Positions 1 to 6,243 of a stretch of DNA of 36,172 nt are shown here, piece by piece. Location: the NCBI GenBank assembly GCA_945870575.1, contig CAMBSK010000027.1:1-36172 (forward strand), in the 5' to 3' direction. A program made the position numbers and the translations under genes. This DNA is from Bordetella parapertussis (GTDB lineage: Bacteria > Pseudomonadota > Gammaproteobacteria > Burkholderiales > Burkholderiaceae_C). The notes below the pieces were generated by a model. It was not told the origin of the DNA. It saw nothing but the letters and a program-made list of their open reading frames with translations, and did not search any database. Position 1 is the stretch's first letter; each line of letters starts with the position of its first letter.

Positions 1-84
1 CATAGCCACAGACTGACTGCGCTCTGTTGATTTCAGAGCCGCCTGTGAAAACAGCGCTTTGACGTTGGTGTTGATAACTGCCAT
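1..84 (-). CDS. fliC: Flagellin N-terminus (partial, runs off the left edge)
   Basis: Seen: reading the minus strand from the ATG at 84-82 gives 28 codons beginning MAVINTNVKALFSQAALKS and ending ERSQSVAM at the window edge, with no stop. Family knowledge: the INTN start and the amphipathic helix that follows are the conserved D0 segment of bacterial flagellins, which is exported and polymerises into the filament. The gene continues outside the window. No clear Shine-Dalgarno sequence lies within 15 bases of the ATG; a GAGGG sits about 30 bases upstream. It fits the other flagellar genes at the far right of the window. Confidence is high for the family; the fliC symbol is by homology only, since several paralogues can exist. 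Confidence 0.85.
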   Translation of the reverse strand, partial: MAVINTNVKALFSQAALKSTERSQSVAM

Positions 85-135
85 TGTGTATAAGCAATAG
101 GAAAAAAATTACCCTCGTAAGTATTCAAAATAACA

Positions 136-151
136 AGCATTTTTCATGCCA
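136..151 (-). promoter_or_regulatory. Sigma-54-like promoter upstream of flagellin
   Basis: On the minus strand this reads TGGCATGAAAAATGCT. It has GG and GC elements exactly 12 bases apart, as in the RpoN consensus TGGCAC-G-N4-TTGCA. Transcription would start near 125 and leave a leader of about 40 bases before the flagellin ATG. Several bacteria use RpoN for flagellin; many betaproteobacteria use sigma-28 instead, and I found no sigma-28 site here. The match also forms a small palindrome (GCAT-GAAAA-ATGC), so chance cannot be excluded. Confidence 0.45.
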
Positions 152-348
152 AAACCGTCACTTGACATAAATAAAAATAATTAATATTTTTATATTTATA
201 GTAATATAAATTTATAAAATAATTATGAAATAAACTTACTTTCTAGAGTCTACAGAATAAAGGGGTTGTAGGGGGCACAAATACACCATTAGATAAGAAA
301 CAGGCACTCTTTTATTCTGCAAAGAAATTCAAAAAATAGATCGAAGAC

Positions 349-411
349 ATGTATAAAAAAATAGTATGTGCACTTGCTGTATTTGAAATCACTGGCTGCT
401 TAGATAGTTAG
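349..411 (+). CDS. Possible 20-residue lipoprotein-like peptide or remnant
   Basis: Seen: ATG at 349 gives MYKKIVCALAVFEITGCLDS then TAG, with GAAGA five bases upstream. The Lys-rich start, hydrophobic stretch and ITGC resemble a lipoprotein signal with a lipobox, as in entericidin or lysis-type peptides, but almost no mature part follows. It may be a chance ORF or the stump of a longer lipoprotein gene. Low confidence. Confidence 0.2.
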   Translation: MYKKIVCALAVFEITGCLDS

Positions 412-494
412 AAAGGATTTGTTTATGTTACTCATTTCCAGATGAAATACCGATAAACGTCATCGTTTGAGCAAAACAGTGTGTAAGCCTGCTA

Positions 495-538
495 GGGGGA
501 CCCATTTCAGAATTGGGGGGGTGGGGGTATGGTGGGGG
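495..538 (+). other. G-run cluster, possible G-quadruplex
   Basis: G runs lie at 495-499 (5), 515-521 (7), 523-527 (5) and 534-538 (5) with short loops in the last three, enough for an intramolecular four-stranded G structure on the plus strand. It is striking inside an A+T-rich stretch. No function is shown by the sequence. Confidence 0.4.
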
Positions 539-732
539 TCGGATTGGCAGGAAATTGATGGAGGTACGGGGGTTGAGAAGTAATCACGTCAAACTTTTAC
601 TGATTCAAGTAAAGCGATACTGCTTTACAGATTACAAGCAATCCAGATAAGTCATCAAGCTAAATAATGATGGTGGGTGGATTGGTGGGTAGAAAATGAA
701 AACCCCCGAAAGTGGCGTATTCATTGAAGCAC

Positions 733-793
733 TGGCGGAAAGAGAGGGATTCGAACCCTCGGTACAGGTAAACCTGTACGCCGGATTTCGAAT
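733..793 (-). tRNA. serU: tRNA-Ser(CGA), 3' half of an interrupted gene
   Basis: Minus strand, 5' to 3': the anticodon-loop core, the anticodon-stem 3' side TCCGG, a long variable arm (7-bp stem GTACAGG / CCTGTAC typical of tRNA-Ser), a T arm with GAGGG / CCCTC around TTCGAAT, acceptor 3' strand TCTTTCC, discriminator G and encoded CCA (735-733). The matching 5' half is 2 kb away at 2801-2841. Joined across the shared 10-bp core they give a 92-nt tRNA with every stem perfectly paired and loop TTCGAAA, anticodon CGA. As it stands, the gene cannot give a tRNA without DNA excision. The symbol is by anticodon only. Confidence 0.88.
784..793. repeat. attL core direct repeat
   Basis: gatttcgaat, identical to 2801-2810. 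It covers the tRNA anticodon loop plus flanking stem bases and marks the left boundary of the insert. In the uninterrupted gene it lies in the palindromic stem-loop ccggatttcgaatccgg. Confidence 0.8.
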
Positions 794-850
794 ACAGGAA
801 GCATCGTTAAACATCAATGAATACAGTACTTACAAGACGATGGATAAATT

Positions 851-869
851 TTGTGTAGTATTTGTGTAG
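851..869 (+). repeat. Left arm repeat, putative integrase arm-type site
   Basis: TTGTGTAGTATTTGTGTAG holds two TTGTGTAG-type copies 10 bp apart, starting 57 bp inside the left core. It matches 2727-2745 at 17 of 19 positions, which lies 55 bp inside the right core. The same orientation and near-equal spacing suit arm-binding sites of a tyrosine integrase. Confidence 0.55.
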
Positions 870-954
870 GAAATCTCAGTGAGTCAGTGTTTCAAAATAA
901 TTCAAAACTTTTCATGGATTCATTTAGTTGTGTCCTAAAGTGATTAGGAATGAA

Positions 955-963
955 GACTACACA
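955..963 (+). repeat. Inner left arm motif GACTACACA
   Basis: GACTACACA is the inverse of the TGTGTAGTC arm motif and recurs at 2678-2686 near the other end of the insert. It is a third possible arm site on each side. Confidence 0.4.
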
Positions 964-976
964 CACAAGTAAGATT

Positions 977-998
977 GTTACTATATTTCTATAGTAAC
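977..998 (-). terminator. Hairpin directly after the 127-residue gene
   Basis: GTTACTATA and TATAGTAAC form a perfect 9-bp stem. On the minus-strand RNA the loop is GAAA, a stable GNRA tetraloop. It starts two bases after the stop codon at 1000-1002. No U run follows, so it may be a 3'-end stabiliser or processing site rather than a classic intrinsic terminator. Confidence 0.45.
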
Positions 999-999
999 T

Positions 1000-1383
1000 T
1001 CATTTTCCCCTAAGAAGATTCAAGTGCTGTTGCTTCTCAAGTTCAAGATTGACACGCTTCTGCTTGGATTTATAGCGTTTGAGAGCTATGTTCATGTCAT
1101 GTTGAGTAGGGCGTAATCTATTTGCGTAGTTGGTAATTTTGTTAGTCAAGTCACGAATGACTCGTTCATGTTTGACATCGCTAGGAATCGGTTCAAGTTT
1201 GACTTGCTCATCTAGCTTGATGTGAGTGACTGACATGACATTCTTCTCGCCATACATCTTCCCTAACAAAAGCATTGCTTGACTACTTGATTCAGCTTCA
1301 ACAGTAGTCTTGACTTGAGAGTTCTTGACTCTGACTACTGCTAGGTACTTGTTAAGTGAACTGATGACTTCATTGATTTTCAT
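1000..1383 (-). CDS. Unknown 127-residue basic protein of the mini-element
   Basis: Role unknown. Seen: the N-terminal 50 residues, with YLAVVRVKNSQVKTTVEA followed by QAMLLLGKMYGEKNV, look like a small beta-beta-alpha fold. The C-terminal 60 residues are strongly basic and helical (KRYKSKQKRVN, LEKQQHLNLLRGK), suggesting nucleic-acid binding. I recall similar small beta-alpha proteins in accessory elements of betaproteobacteria, but name no family. The start ATG at 1383 has no good Shine-Dalgarno. It lies 65 bp downstream of the 147-residue gene, with a hairpin between them, so both may come from one promoter with partial termination. Codon use is A+T-richer than in the chromosome to the right. 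It is probably a cargo, regulatory or DNA-binding protein of the element (inference). Confidence 0.55.
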   Translation of the reverse strand: MKINEVISSLNKYLAVVRVKNSQVKTTVEAESSSQAMLLLGKMYGEKNVMSVTHIKLDEQVKLEPIPSDVKHERVIRDLTNKITNYANRLRPTQHDMNIALKRYKSKQKRVNLELEKQQHLNLLRGK

Positions 1384-1408
1384 ACTAGTATTTATGAAGC
1401 CGTAAAAG

Positions 1409-1435
1409 TGCCCATGAATTGTTAGTTCATGGGCA
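1409..1435 (-). terminator. Hairpin between the two element genes
   Basis: TGCCCATGAA and TTCATGGGCA form a perfect 10-bp stem with a 7-base loop. On the minus strand it is followed by CTTTTAC, a short U tract, so it could act as a leaky intrinsic terminator after the 147-residue gene. Confidence 0.5.
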
Positions 1436-1448
1436 AAGAAGTTAAAAA

Positions 1449-1892
1449 TTACTTGGCAAATCTAGCTCGAACACCTTCACTTGCAATCTCAATCTGTGTA
1501 TCCAATTCCCCTCCCAAAACAGCTTGATCTAGCTTTTTGAGTACTTCAATCAAGTCATCAGCACTTGCGACTTCAACTGAGTTCTTGTCACCTTTGGTTG
1601 TGAGAGGAACTACTTTTGAACCATATCGCAACTGAACGAATACTTTGCTGTTTTGAGTAAACCAAAGTGGCTTGACTCGTTTGGACACTTCTACAGTCTG
1701 ACGAATTCCATCAGAATCAGTCACTGTACGCAAACGCTTTGCTGTGTATGTTTCACCATTTTTCAAAGCAATCGCAAGAGCTACTTGTTCTTTCAGCTTG
1801 ACACTGATTTTTTGGCGACGAAATTCAATTGGGTTTGACACTTGTTGACGCTTTGCAGAGGTCAACTTCAAGGACGAAAGAATTGATGACAT
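1449..1892 (-). CDS. Unknown 147-residue protein of the mini-element (DUF6641-like, tentative)
   Basis: Role unknown. Seen: the ATG at 1892 has a good Shine-Dalgarno (TGGAGTGATTT before ATG). The protein opens MSSILSSLKLTSAKRQQV, then a basic region EFRRQKISVKLKEQVALA, the segment KRVKPLWFTQNSKVFVQLRYG, and a C-terminal acidic/amphipathic tail. From memory it resembles small proteins annotated as DUF6641 in betaproteobacterial accessory DNA; I could not check this and it gives no function. It is the first gene of the minus-strand pair and the most convincing coding region of the insert. There is no signal peptide or membrane segment. The high Lys/Arg content suits a cytoplasmic nucleic-acid or replication-associated role (weak inference). 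Confidence 0.65.
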   Translation of the reverse strand: MSSILSSLKLTSAKRQQVSNPIEFRRQKISVKLKEQVALAIALKNGETYTAKRLRTVTDSDGIRQTVEVSKRVKPLWFTQNSKVFVQLRYGSKVVPLTTKGDKNSVEVASADDLIEVLKKLDQAVLGGELDTQIEIASEGVRARFAK

Positions 1893-2142
1893 AAATCACT
1901 CCATTTGTTGTTAAAGAAAAGTGATTTTTTGCCCTTTTACCAAAAATTCCTACCTAAAATTCAGTCAAATCTAAAGATTTATTTATGGAATCAATTGGTT
2001 TTGCATAAATACTTTGTCACTGAACAATAAAGCAAGCATCGCTTCGAAGAATGCAGACAGTTGAGTCCACTACGTGAATGGGCAGACTGAGTATGAAGTT
2101 CAGCATACGCTTTGTAGGACTACCCTCGCAAGGATGCCTTAA

Positions 2143-2375
2143 ATGAGTGCTGAATCAGCGCAACATTTCCTACATCGTATTGGTAATGAGCTTGGTAACA
2201 AGCTAAACAAGAAGTGCAACTTGAACAAAGTCCGTCATAGCATCAAATTCACCTGAAAGATGCTTTAAAAATCGCTGTTGGTAAAGGTAAGGAGCAGAGC
2301 CAAGAACGGACGAAAAAAGCACTATTAACAATATTTTCAATGAAGTACACATTTGCGTATGGACATGCTCACTGA
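2143..2375 (+). pseudogene. Fragmentary small ORF pair, possibly one frameshifted gene
   Basis: Seen: ATG at 2143, with AGGA at 2131-2134, encodes 37 residues (MSAESAQHFLHRIGNEL ... VRHSIKFT) and stops at 2254-2256. The frame one base back is open through the overlap and continues HLKDALKIAVGKGKEQSQE ... YGHAH to a stop at 2373-2375. Joined, they would be about 78 residues, basic and helical. A preceding 22-codon ORF (2078-2146) overlaps the ATG by ATGA. This could be a decayed gene or programmed frameshifting; no family is recognised. Confidence 0.3.
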
Positions 2376-2430
2376 GTAACAATTGATGATTCCAACTGAT
2401 CGGTCACATGGCGATGGACAAAGATAGTAT

Positions 2431-2465
2431 CTTGATCACCTCTTATTTGCTTAAGGGTGATCAAG
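2431..2465. other. Long perfect inverted repeat (hairpin)
   Basis: CTTGATCACC (2431-2440) and GGTGATCAAG (2456-2465) are perfect 10-bp inverted copies. Inside them CTTA (2442-2445) and TAAG (2452-2455) add four pairs. No T run follows, so it is not a classic terminator. It could be an operator or a single-strand origin in a small mobile element. Confidence 0.45.
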
Positions 2466-2558
2466 GCTCCAAACAAAGATGAGAAGAAGAGACAAGAAGT
2501 CCAAAAGACCAATTCAATATTTCAAATAAATTCTTTACAGAAACAGGGCTGAGCAGTT

Positions 2559-2582
2559 GCGATTGAGCGATAGCGATTGAGC
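2559..2582 (+). repeat. Two direct repeats GCGATTGAGC, iteron-like
   Basis: GCGATTGAGC at 2559-2568 and 2573-2582, a 14-bp period, lies about 95 bp after the large hairpin. Two copies are too few to call an origin, but the spacing is iteron-like. Confidence 0.35.
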
Positions 2583-2665
2583 ATTGCGAAAGCACTAAGT
2601 GAGCCCACTCGCATGAATACATGCACTTTGCCATCAAGAATAGTTATTGATTGAGGAGATTCAGC

Positions 2666-2734
2666 ATGGTTCATTTTGACTACACATCGTTTTCATCAGC
2701 AGAAATGATACTACCTAATGTGAAAATTGTGTAG
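2666..2734 (+). CDS. 22-residue ORF with a strong ribosome site next to the right end
   Basis: ATG at 2666 is preceded by GAGGAG at 2653-2658, the best ribosome site in the insert. The peptide MVHFDYTSFSSAEMILPNVK-IV ends at a TAG formed by the right arm repeat. It may be a real leader or small protein, or the start of a gene (an integrase or excisionase often lies here) whose body was deleted. No family is recognisable. Confidence 0.3.
   Translation: MVHFDYTSFSSAEMILPNVKIV
2678..2686 (+). repeat. Inner right arm motif GACTACACA
   Basis: Identical to 955-963. Together with 2727-2745 it gives the right end the same set of motifs as the left end. Confidence 0.4.
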
Positions 2735-2745
2735 TCTATGTGTAG
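2727..2745 (+). repeat. Right arm repeat, putative integrase arm-type site
   Basis: TTGTGTAGTCTATGTGTAG, partner of 851-869. In the circular form the two would flank the joined att core symmetrically (55 and 57 bp). Confidence 0.55.
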
Positions 2746-2800
2746 CAGTAAATAAACAAAAATATTCTGTGAATACTGGAGTAAATGCACGAATTCGACT

Positions 2801-2810
2801 GATTTCGAAT
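2801..2810. repeat. attR core direct repeat
   Basis: gatttcgaat, identical to 784-793. On the insert side, GAATTCG (2791-2797) mirrors the tRNA-side CGAATCC (2807-2813) as a near inverted repeat (6 of 7) around an 8-9-bp centre, as expected for recombinase core-binding arms. Confidence 0.8.
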
Positions 2811-2841
2811 CCGGTGCATTCGACCACTCTGCCATCTTTCC
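2801..2841 (-). tRNA. serU: tRNA-Ser(CGA), 5' half of an interrupted gene
   Basis: Minus strand from 2841: acceptor 5' strand GGAAAGA, TG, D arm (GCA ... TGC around AGTGGTCGAA), anticodon stem CCGGA, then the loop core ATTCGAAATC ending at 2801. After that the sequence leaves the tRNA and enters the insert. Its partner is 733-793. No alternative 3' half is restored next to it: the following insert bases do not pair with CCGGA. UCG codons could still be read by a tRNA-Ser(UGA) elsewhere, so loss of this gene need not be lethal (inference). Confidence 0.88.
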
Positions 2842-2851
2842 GGGTCTTACT

Positions 2852-2886
2852 GGTGCGCAGTCATTTTATCAGCGCACCGGTTTTTT
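2852..2886 (+). terminator. Intrinsic terminator in plus orientation
   Basis: GGTGCGC (2852-2858) pairs with GCGCACC (2872-2878) and is followed by GGTTTTTT. The U run is on the plus strand, yet all well-supported genes on both sides are on the minus strand, so it would stop plus-strand transcription leaving the insert before it enters the lipoprotein-serS genes. Confidence 0.55.
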
Positions 2887-2896
2887 CGCCTCGGAA

Positions 2897-3391
2897 TTAC
2901 TGTTTGACAGCGGGTGGAGCATCAACTACCGGTGGCAACTCGGGCTTGGTCGGCATGGACGCCGATGCATCGTTGGAGGCGCGCGGCGCACGCGTCAGTA
3001 TGACCATGGCCGAGCCGAGCATATTGCCTTCGTGGATTTCAATGGTCACGTTGAATTCACCTTTGTTGAACAACAACACGCTGGTCTTGGCGCGCACCGA
3101 AGACAACAAAGTCCAGCCCTGGCTGGGGTAAGTGTCCAGGAAGTAACTGTAAGCAGAGGTGGCATCTCGCGCCGGGTCTATCACCACGCGCCCCACCCAG
3201 TTAATGCCCGAACCGATGACGGTGGATTGCTCAGGAATGACGCGCGCGCCAGCCGGCAACTGTGTTTGCGACAGCAAGTCCGTGCCAGACAAATCAACGG
3301 TTGAAGCAGTGCGACCAGAGCCCATGGGCATACTGGAGCAAGCTGTCAACAAAACAATCACAGAACATATAGAGCAGAAAAGCAGACGCAT
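2897..3391 (-). CDS. Putative lipoprotein, unknown function
   Basis: Seen: 164 residues with a lipoprotein signal peptide (MRLLFCSICSVIVLLTAC; lipobox LTAC, lipidated Cys at 18), then SSMPMGSG. The mature part has a beta-rich domain (QLPAGARVIPEQST ... GINWVGRVVID ... GWTLLSSVRAKTSVLLF ... VTIEIHEG) and a Pro-rich tail. It is likely anchored in the outer membrane facing the periplasm. It sits 15 bp downstream of serS on the same strand and is probably co-transcribed. I recognise no named family. Similar small lipoproteins commonly follow core genes in Burkholderiales (recollection). Confidence 0.75.
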   Translation of the reverse strand: MRLLFCSICSVIVLLTACSSMPMGSGRTASTVDLSGTDLLSQTQLPAGARVIPEQSTVIGSGINWVGRVVIDPARDATSAYSYFLDTYPSQGWTLLSSVRAKTSVLLFNKGEFNVTIEIHEGNMLGSAMVILTRAPRASNDASASMPTKPELPPVVDAPPAVKQ

Positions 3392-3406
3392 GGTAAATCC
3401 TTTATT

Positions 3407-4738
<1,332 letters not shown>

Positions 4739-5683
4739 TTAATCTTGTCGCAAGCCCTTAGGCAGCGGAAATTTGACGGTCTCTTGTATGCCGGCCAGGG
4801 TGCGCACCGACACAGCGCCCATCTCGCGCAAACGCGTGATGACTTGCTGCACCAGAATATCCGGGGCAGAGGCACCGGCTGTCAAGCCGATGCGGCTTTT
4901 GCCTTGCAGCCACTGCGGTTGCAATTCATCGGCATGATCAACCATGTAACTGGGCGTGCCGTATTTGGCGGCCACATCGCGCAAGCGGTTGCTGTTGGAG
5001 CTGGTTGGACTGCCGACGACGATGACCACATCAACTTGCGGGCTCAGCAGTTTGATGGCGTCCTGGCGGTTTTGCGTCGCGTAGCAAATGTCTTGCTGCT
5101 TGGGTTCACGCACCATGGGAAAGCGCGCTTTGACCGCCGCCATGATCTCGGCGGCATCGTCCACACTCAGTGTGGTTTGTGTGACCACCGCCAGCTTGGC
5201 AGTTTGCTGCGGTCTCACCGTCAGCACGTCTTCGGCATCTTCCACCAAATGTATGCCCGAAGGCAATTGACCCATGGTGCCTTCAACTTCCGGGTGACCT
5301 TTGTGGCCGATCATGATGAACTCATAGCCTTCTTTGTGCAGCTTGGCGACCTCCACATGCACCTTGGTGACCAGCGGACAAGTGGCATCAAACACCCTGA
5401 AACCTCTTCTTGCGGCTTCATGCTCCACTTCTTTAGGAACACCGTGTGCACTGAACACCAGCGTCGCATCTGGCGGTACATCGTTCAAATCTTCAATAAA
5501 AATAGCGCCGCGCGCGCGCAAATCTTCCACCACATGGGTGTTGTGCACGATTTCATGACGCACATAAATAGGCGCGCCGAATTTCTCTAGCGCGTGTTCC
5601 ACGATATCAATGGCGCGGTCAACCCCGGCACAAAAACCGCGCGGCTCGGCCAAAATGATTTCAGCGTTGACTGAGGTCGGCAT
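4739..5683 (-). CDS. ispH: 4-hydroxy-3-methylbut-2-enyl diphosphate reductase
   Basis: Last step of the MEP isoprenoid pathway: reduces HMBPP to isopentenyl and dimethylallyl diphosphate with an iron-sulfur cluster. Seen: 314 residues, full length. Cluster cysteines C18 (PRGFCAG), C102 (FDATCPLV) and C200 (DICYATQNRQ) are present, as are H47, H80 and H130 and the proton-relay glutamate in GHKGHPEVEGT. The phosphate-binding SPTSSNSNRL is also intact. It starts immediately after the fkpB stop (5683/5684), a standard fkpB-ispH operon pairing, and is followed by serS. Confidence 0.97.
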   Translation of the reverse strand: MPTSVNAEIILAEPRGFCAGVDRAIDIVEHALEKFGAPIYVRHEIVHNTHVVEDLRARGAIFIEDLNDVPPDATLVFSAHGVPKEVEHEAARRGFRVFDATCPLVTKVHVEVAKLHKEGYEFIMIGHKGHPEVEGTMGQLPSGIHLVEDAEDVLTVRPQQTAKLAVVTQTTLSVDDAAEIMAAVKARFPMVREPKQQDICYATQNRQDAIKLLSPQVDVVIVVGSPTSSNSNRLRDVAAKYGTPSYMVDHADELQPQWLQGKSRIGLTAGASAPDILVQQVITRLREMGAVSVRTLAGIQETVKFPLPKGLRQD

Positions 5684-6133
5684 TCACAACACTCCTATGA
5701 CTTGTACTTCCAGGCTGACGGGCTGGCCGGCCAGCGGATGGTTGAAATCGAAAAGCACGGCATCGTCTTTGACCTGTTGCACCGCTCCGGCATAACGGCC
5801 CTGGCTGTCCGGCACCGGAAACTCGACCACTTCGCCAATGGCATAAACCGCTCCGGTTTCGCCGAACTGGTCCAGCAACTGACGCGGCACCCATTGCAAC
5901 ATATCCGGATTACGCTCGCCGAAGGCTTCACCGGCAGGCATTTCCAGCTTGACATGCTGGCCTTCGGCCAAACCCAGCAAACGCGCTTCTATGGCAGGCG
6001 CCAGCTCGGCGTTGCCCAGCGACAAGGTGGCCGGCGGGCCGTCAAACGTGTTGATGATGTCACCCTGCGGTCCGCTCAGGCGGTAGTGCAATGTCAGAAA
6101 TGAGCCGGGTTGAATCAGCAGGGGGGCGGTCAT
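5684..6133 (-). CDS. fkpB: FKBP-type peptidyl-prolyl cis-trans isomerase, SlpA type
   Basis: Cytoplasmic prolyl isomerase/chaperone of the FkpB (SlpA) subgroup. Seen: 149 residues with an FKBP core (FLTLHYRLSGPQGDIINTF near the start; SLGNAELAPAIEARLLGLAEG), an inserted-flap region (GEAFGERNPDMLQWVPRQLL) and the ending LFDFNHPLAGQPVSLEVQVI, all typical. AAGG sits seven bases before the ATG at 6133. It heads the fkpB-ispH-serS-lipoprotein run and diverges from radC, so its promoter lies in 6134-6243. Confidence 0.93.
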   Translation of the reverse strand: MTAPLLIQPGSFLTLHYRLSGPQGDIINTFDGPPATLSLGNAELAPAIEARLLGLAEGQHVKLEMPAGEAFGERNPDMLQWVPRQLLDQFGETGAVYAIGEVVEFPVPDSQGRYAGAVQQVKDDAVLFDFNHPLAGQPVSLEVQVIGVL

Positions 6134-6156
6134 GTGTGCCTTTGTAAACTGTGCCT

Positions 6157-6162
6157 ATTGTA
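6157..6162 (-). promoter_or_regulatory. Probable -10 box for fkpB-ispH
   Basis: TACAAT on the minus strand, 24 bases before the fkpB start. The -35 region (TTTGCG, 17 bases upstream) is a weak match. The 110-bp divergent gap must also hold the radC promoter, which I could not assign. Confidence 0.35.
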
Positions 6163-6243
6163 GAAAGGACGTAGATCACCGCAAAAAAGGGTGACAGCGC
6201 ACTTTTTTTTGTTCTCAAAAACACGAAGATTCACCGGTGTCCC

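Larger units (their letters stand above)
85..732. other. A+T-rich intergenic region with a G-run cluster and no convincing gene
   Basis: About 650 bases between flagellin and the tRNA fragment. Visible contents are: the sigma-54-like site (136-151); a plus-strand TTGACA at 162-167 with TATTTT at 185-190 (17-bp spacer) and no gene behind it; a 20-codon ORF at 349-411 with a lipoprotein-like start; a cluster of G runs at 495-538; and a perfect 7-bp hairpin, GTAAAGC / GCTTTAC, at 609-628. I see no longer ORF that looks coding. Confidence 0.6.
794..2810. mobile_element. 2,017-bp integrase-less element inserted in the tRNA-Ser(CGA) anticodon loop
   Basis: Seen: the two tRNA halves are separated by exactly one insert bounded by the direct repeat gatttcgaat (784-793 and 2801-2810). 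Removing one repeat copy plus the insert restores a perfect tRNA. The insert is A+T-richer than the chromosome to its right. It holds two small minus-strand genes (1000-1383, 1449-1892), several hairpins, short iterated repeats and fragmentary plus-strand ORFs, and repeated TGTGTAG arms lie near both ends. Known: tyrosine recombinases often use a tRNA anticodon stem-loop as attB, with the stem as inverted core arms and the loop as the crossover. Inferred: this is a non-autonomous, satellite-like element moved by an integrase supplied elsewhere, or a deletion remnant. Unlike most tRNA-targeting elements it does not rebuild the gene it enters. Confidence 0.75.

Noticed and set aside
632..817. 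61-residue minus-strand ORF over the tRNA fragment
   Set aside because: It is the tRNA 3' half read as codons; the translated sequence is not protein-like.
794..2810. A self-splicing group I intron inside the tRNA anticodon loop
   Set aside because: Anticodon loops do host such introns, and it would also preserve the tRNA halves. But I found no convincing P7/S-type core pair, no intron-encoded endonuclease, and the end repeats and symmetric arms fit site-specific recombination better.
2727..3131. 134-residue plus-strand ORF
   Set aside because: It crosses the attR site, the tRNA 5' half, a terminator and the antisense of the lipoprotein gene; composition is that of a shadow frame.
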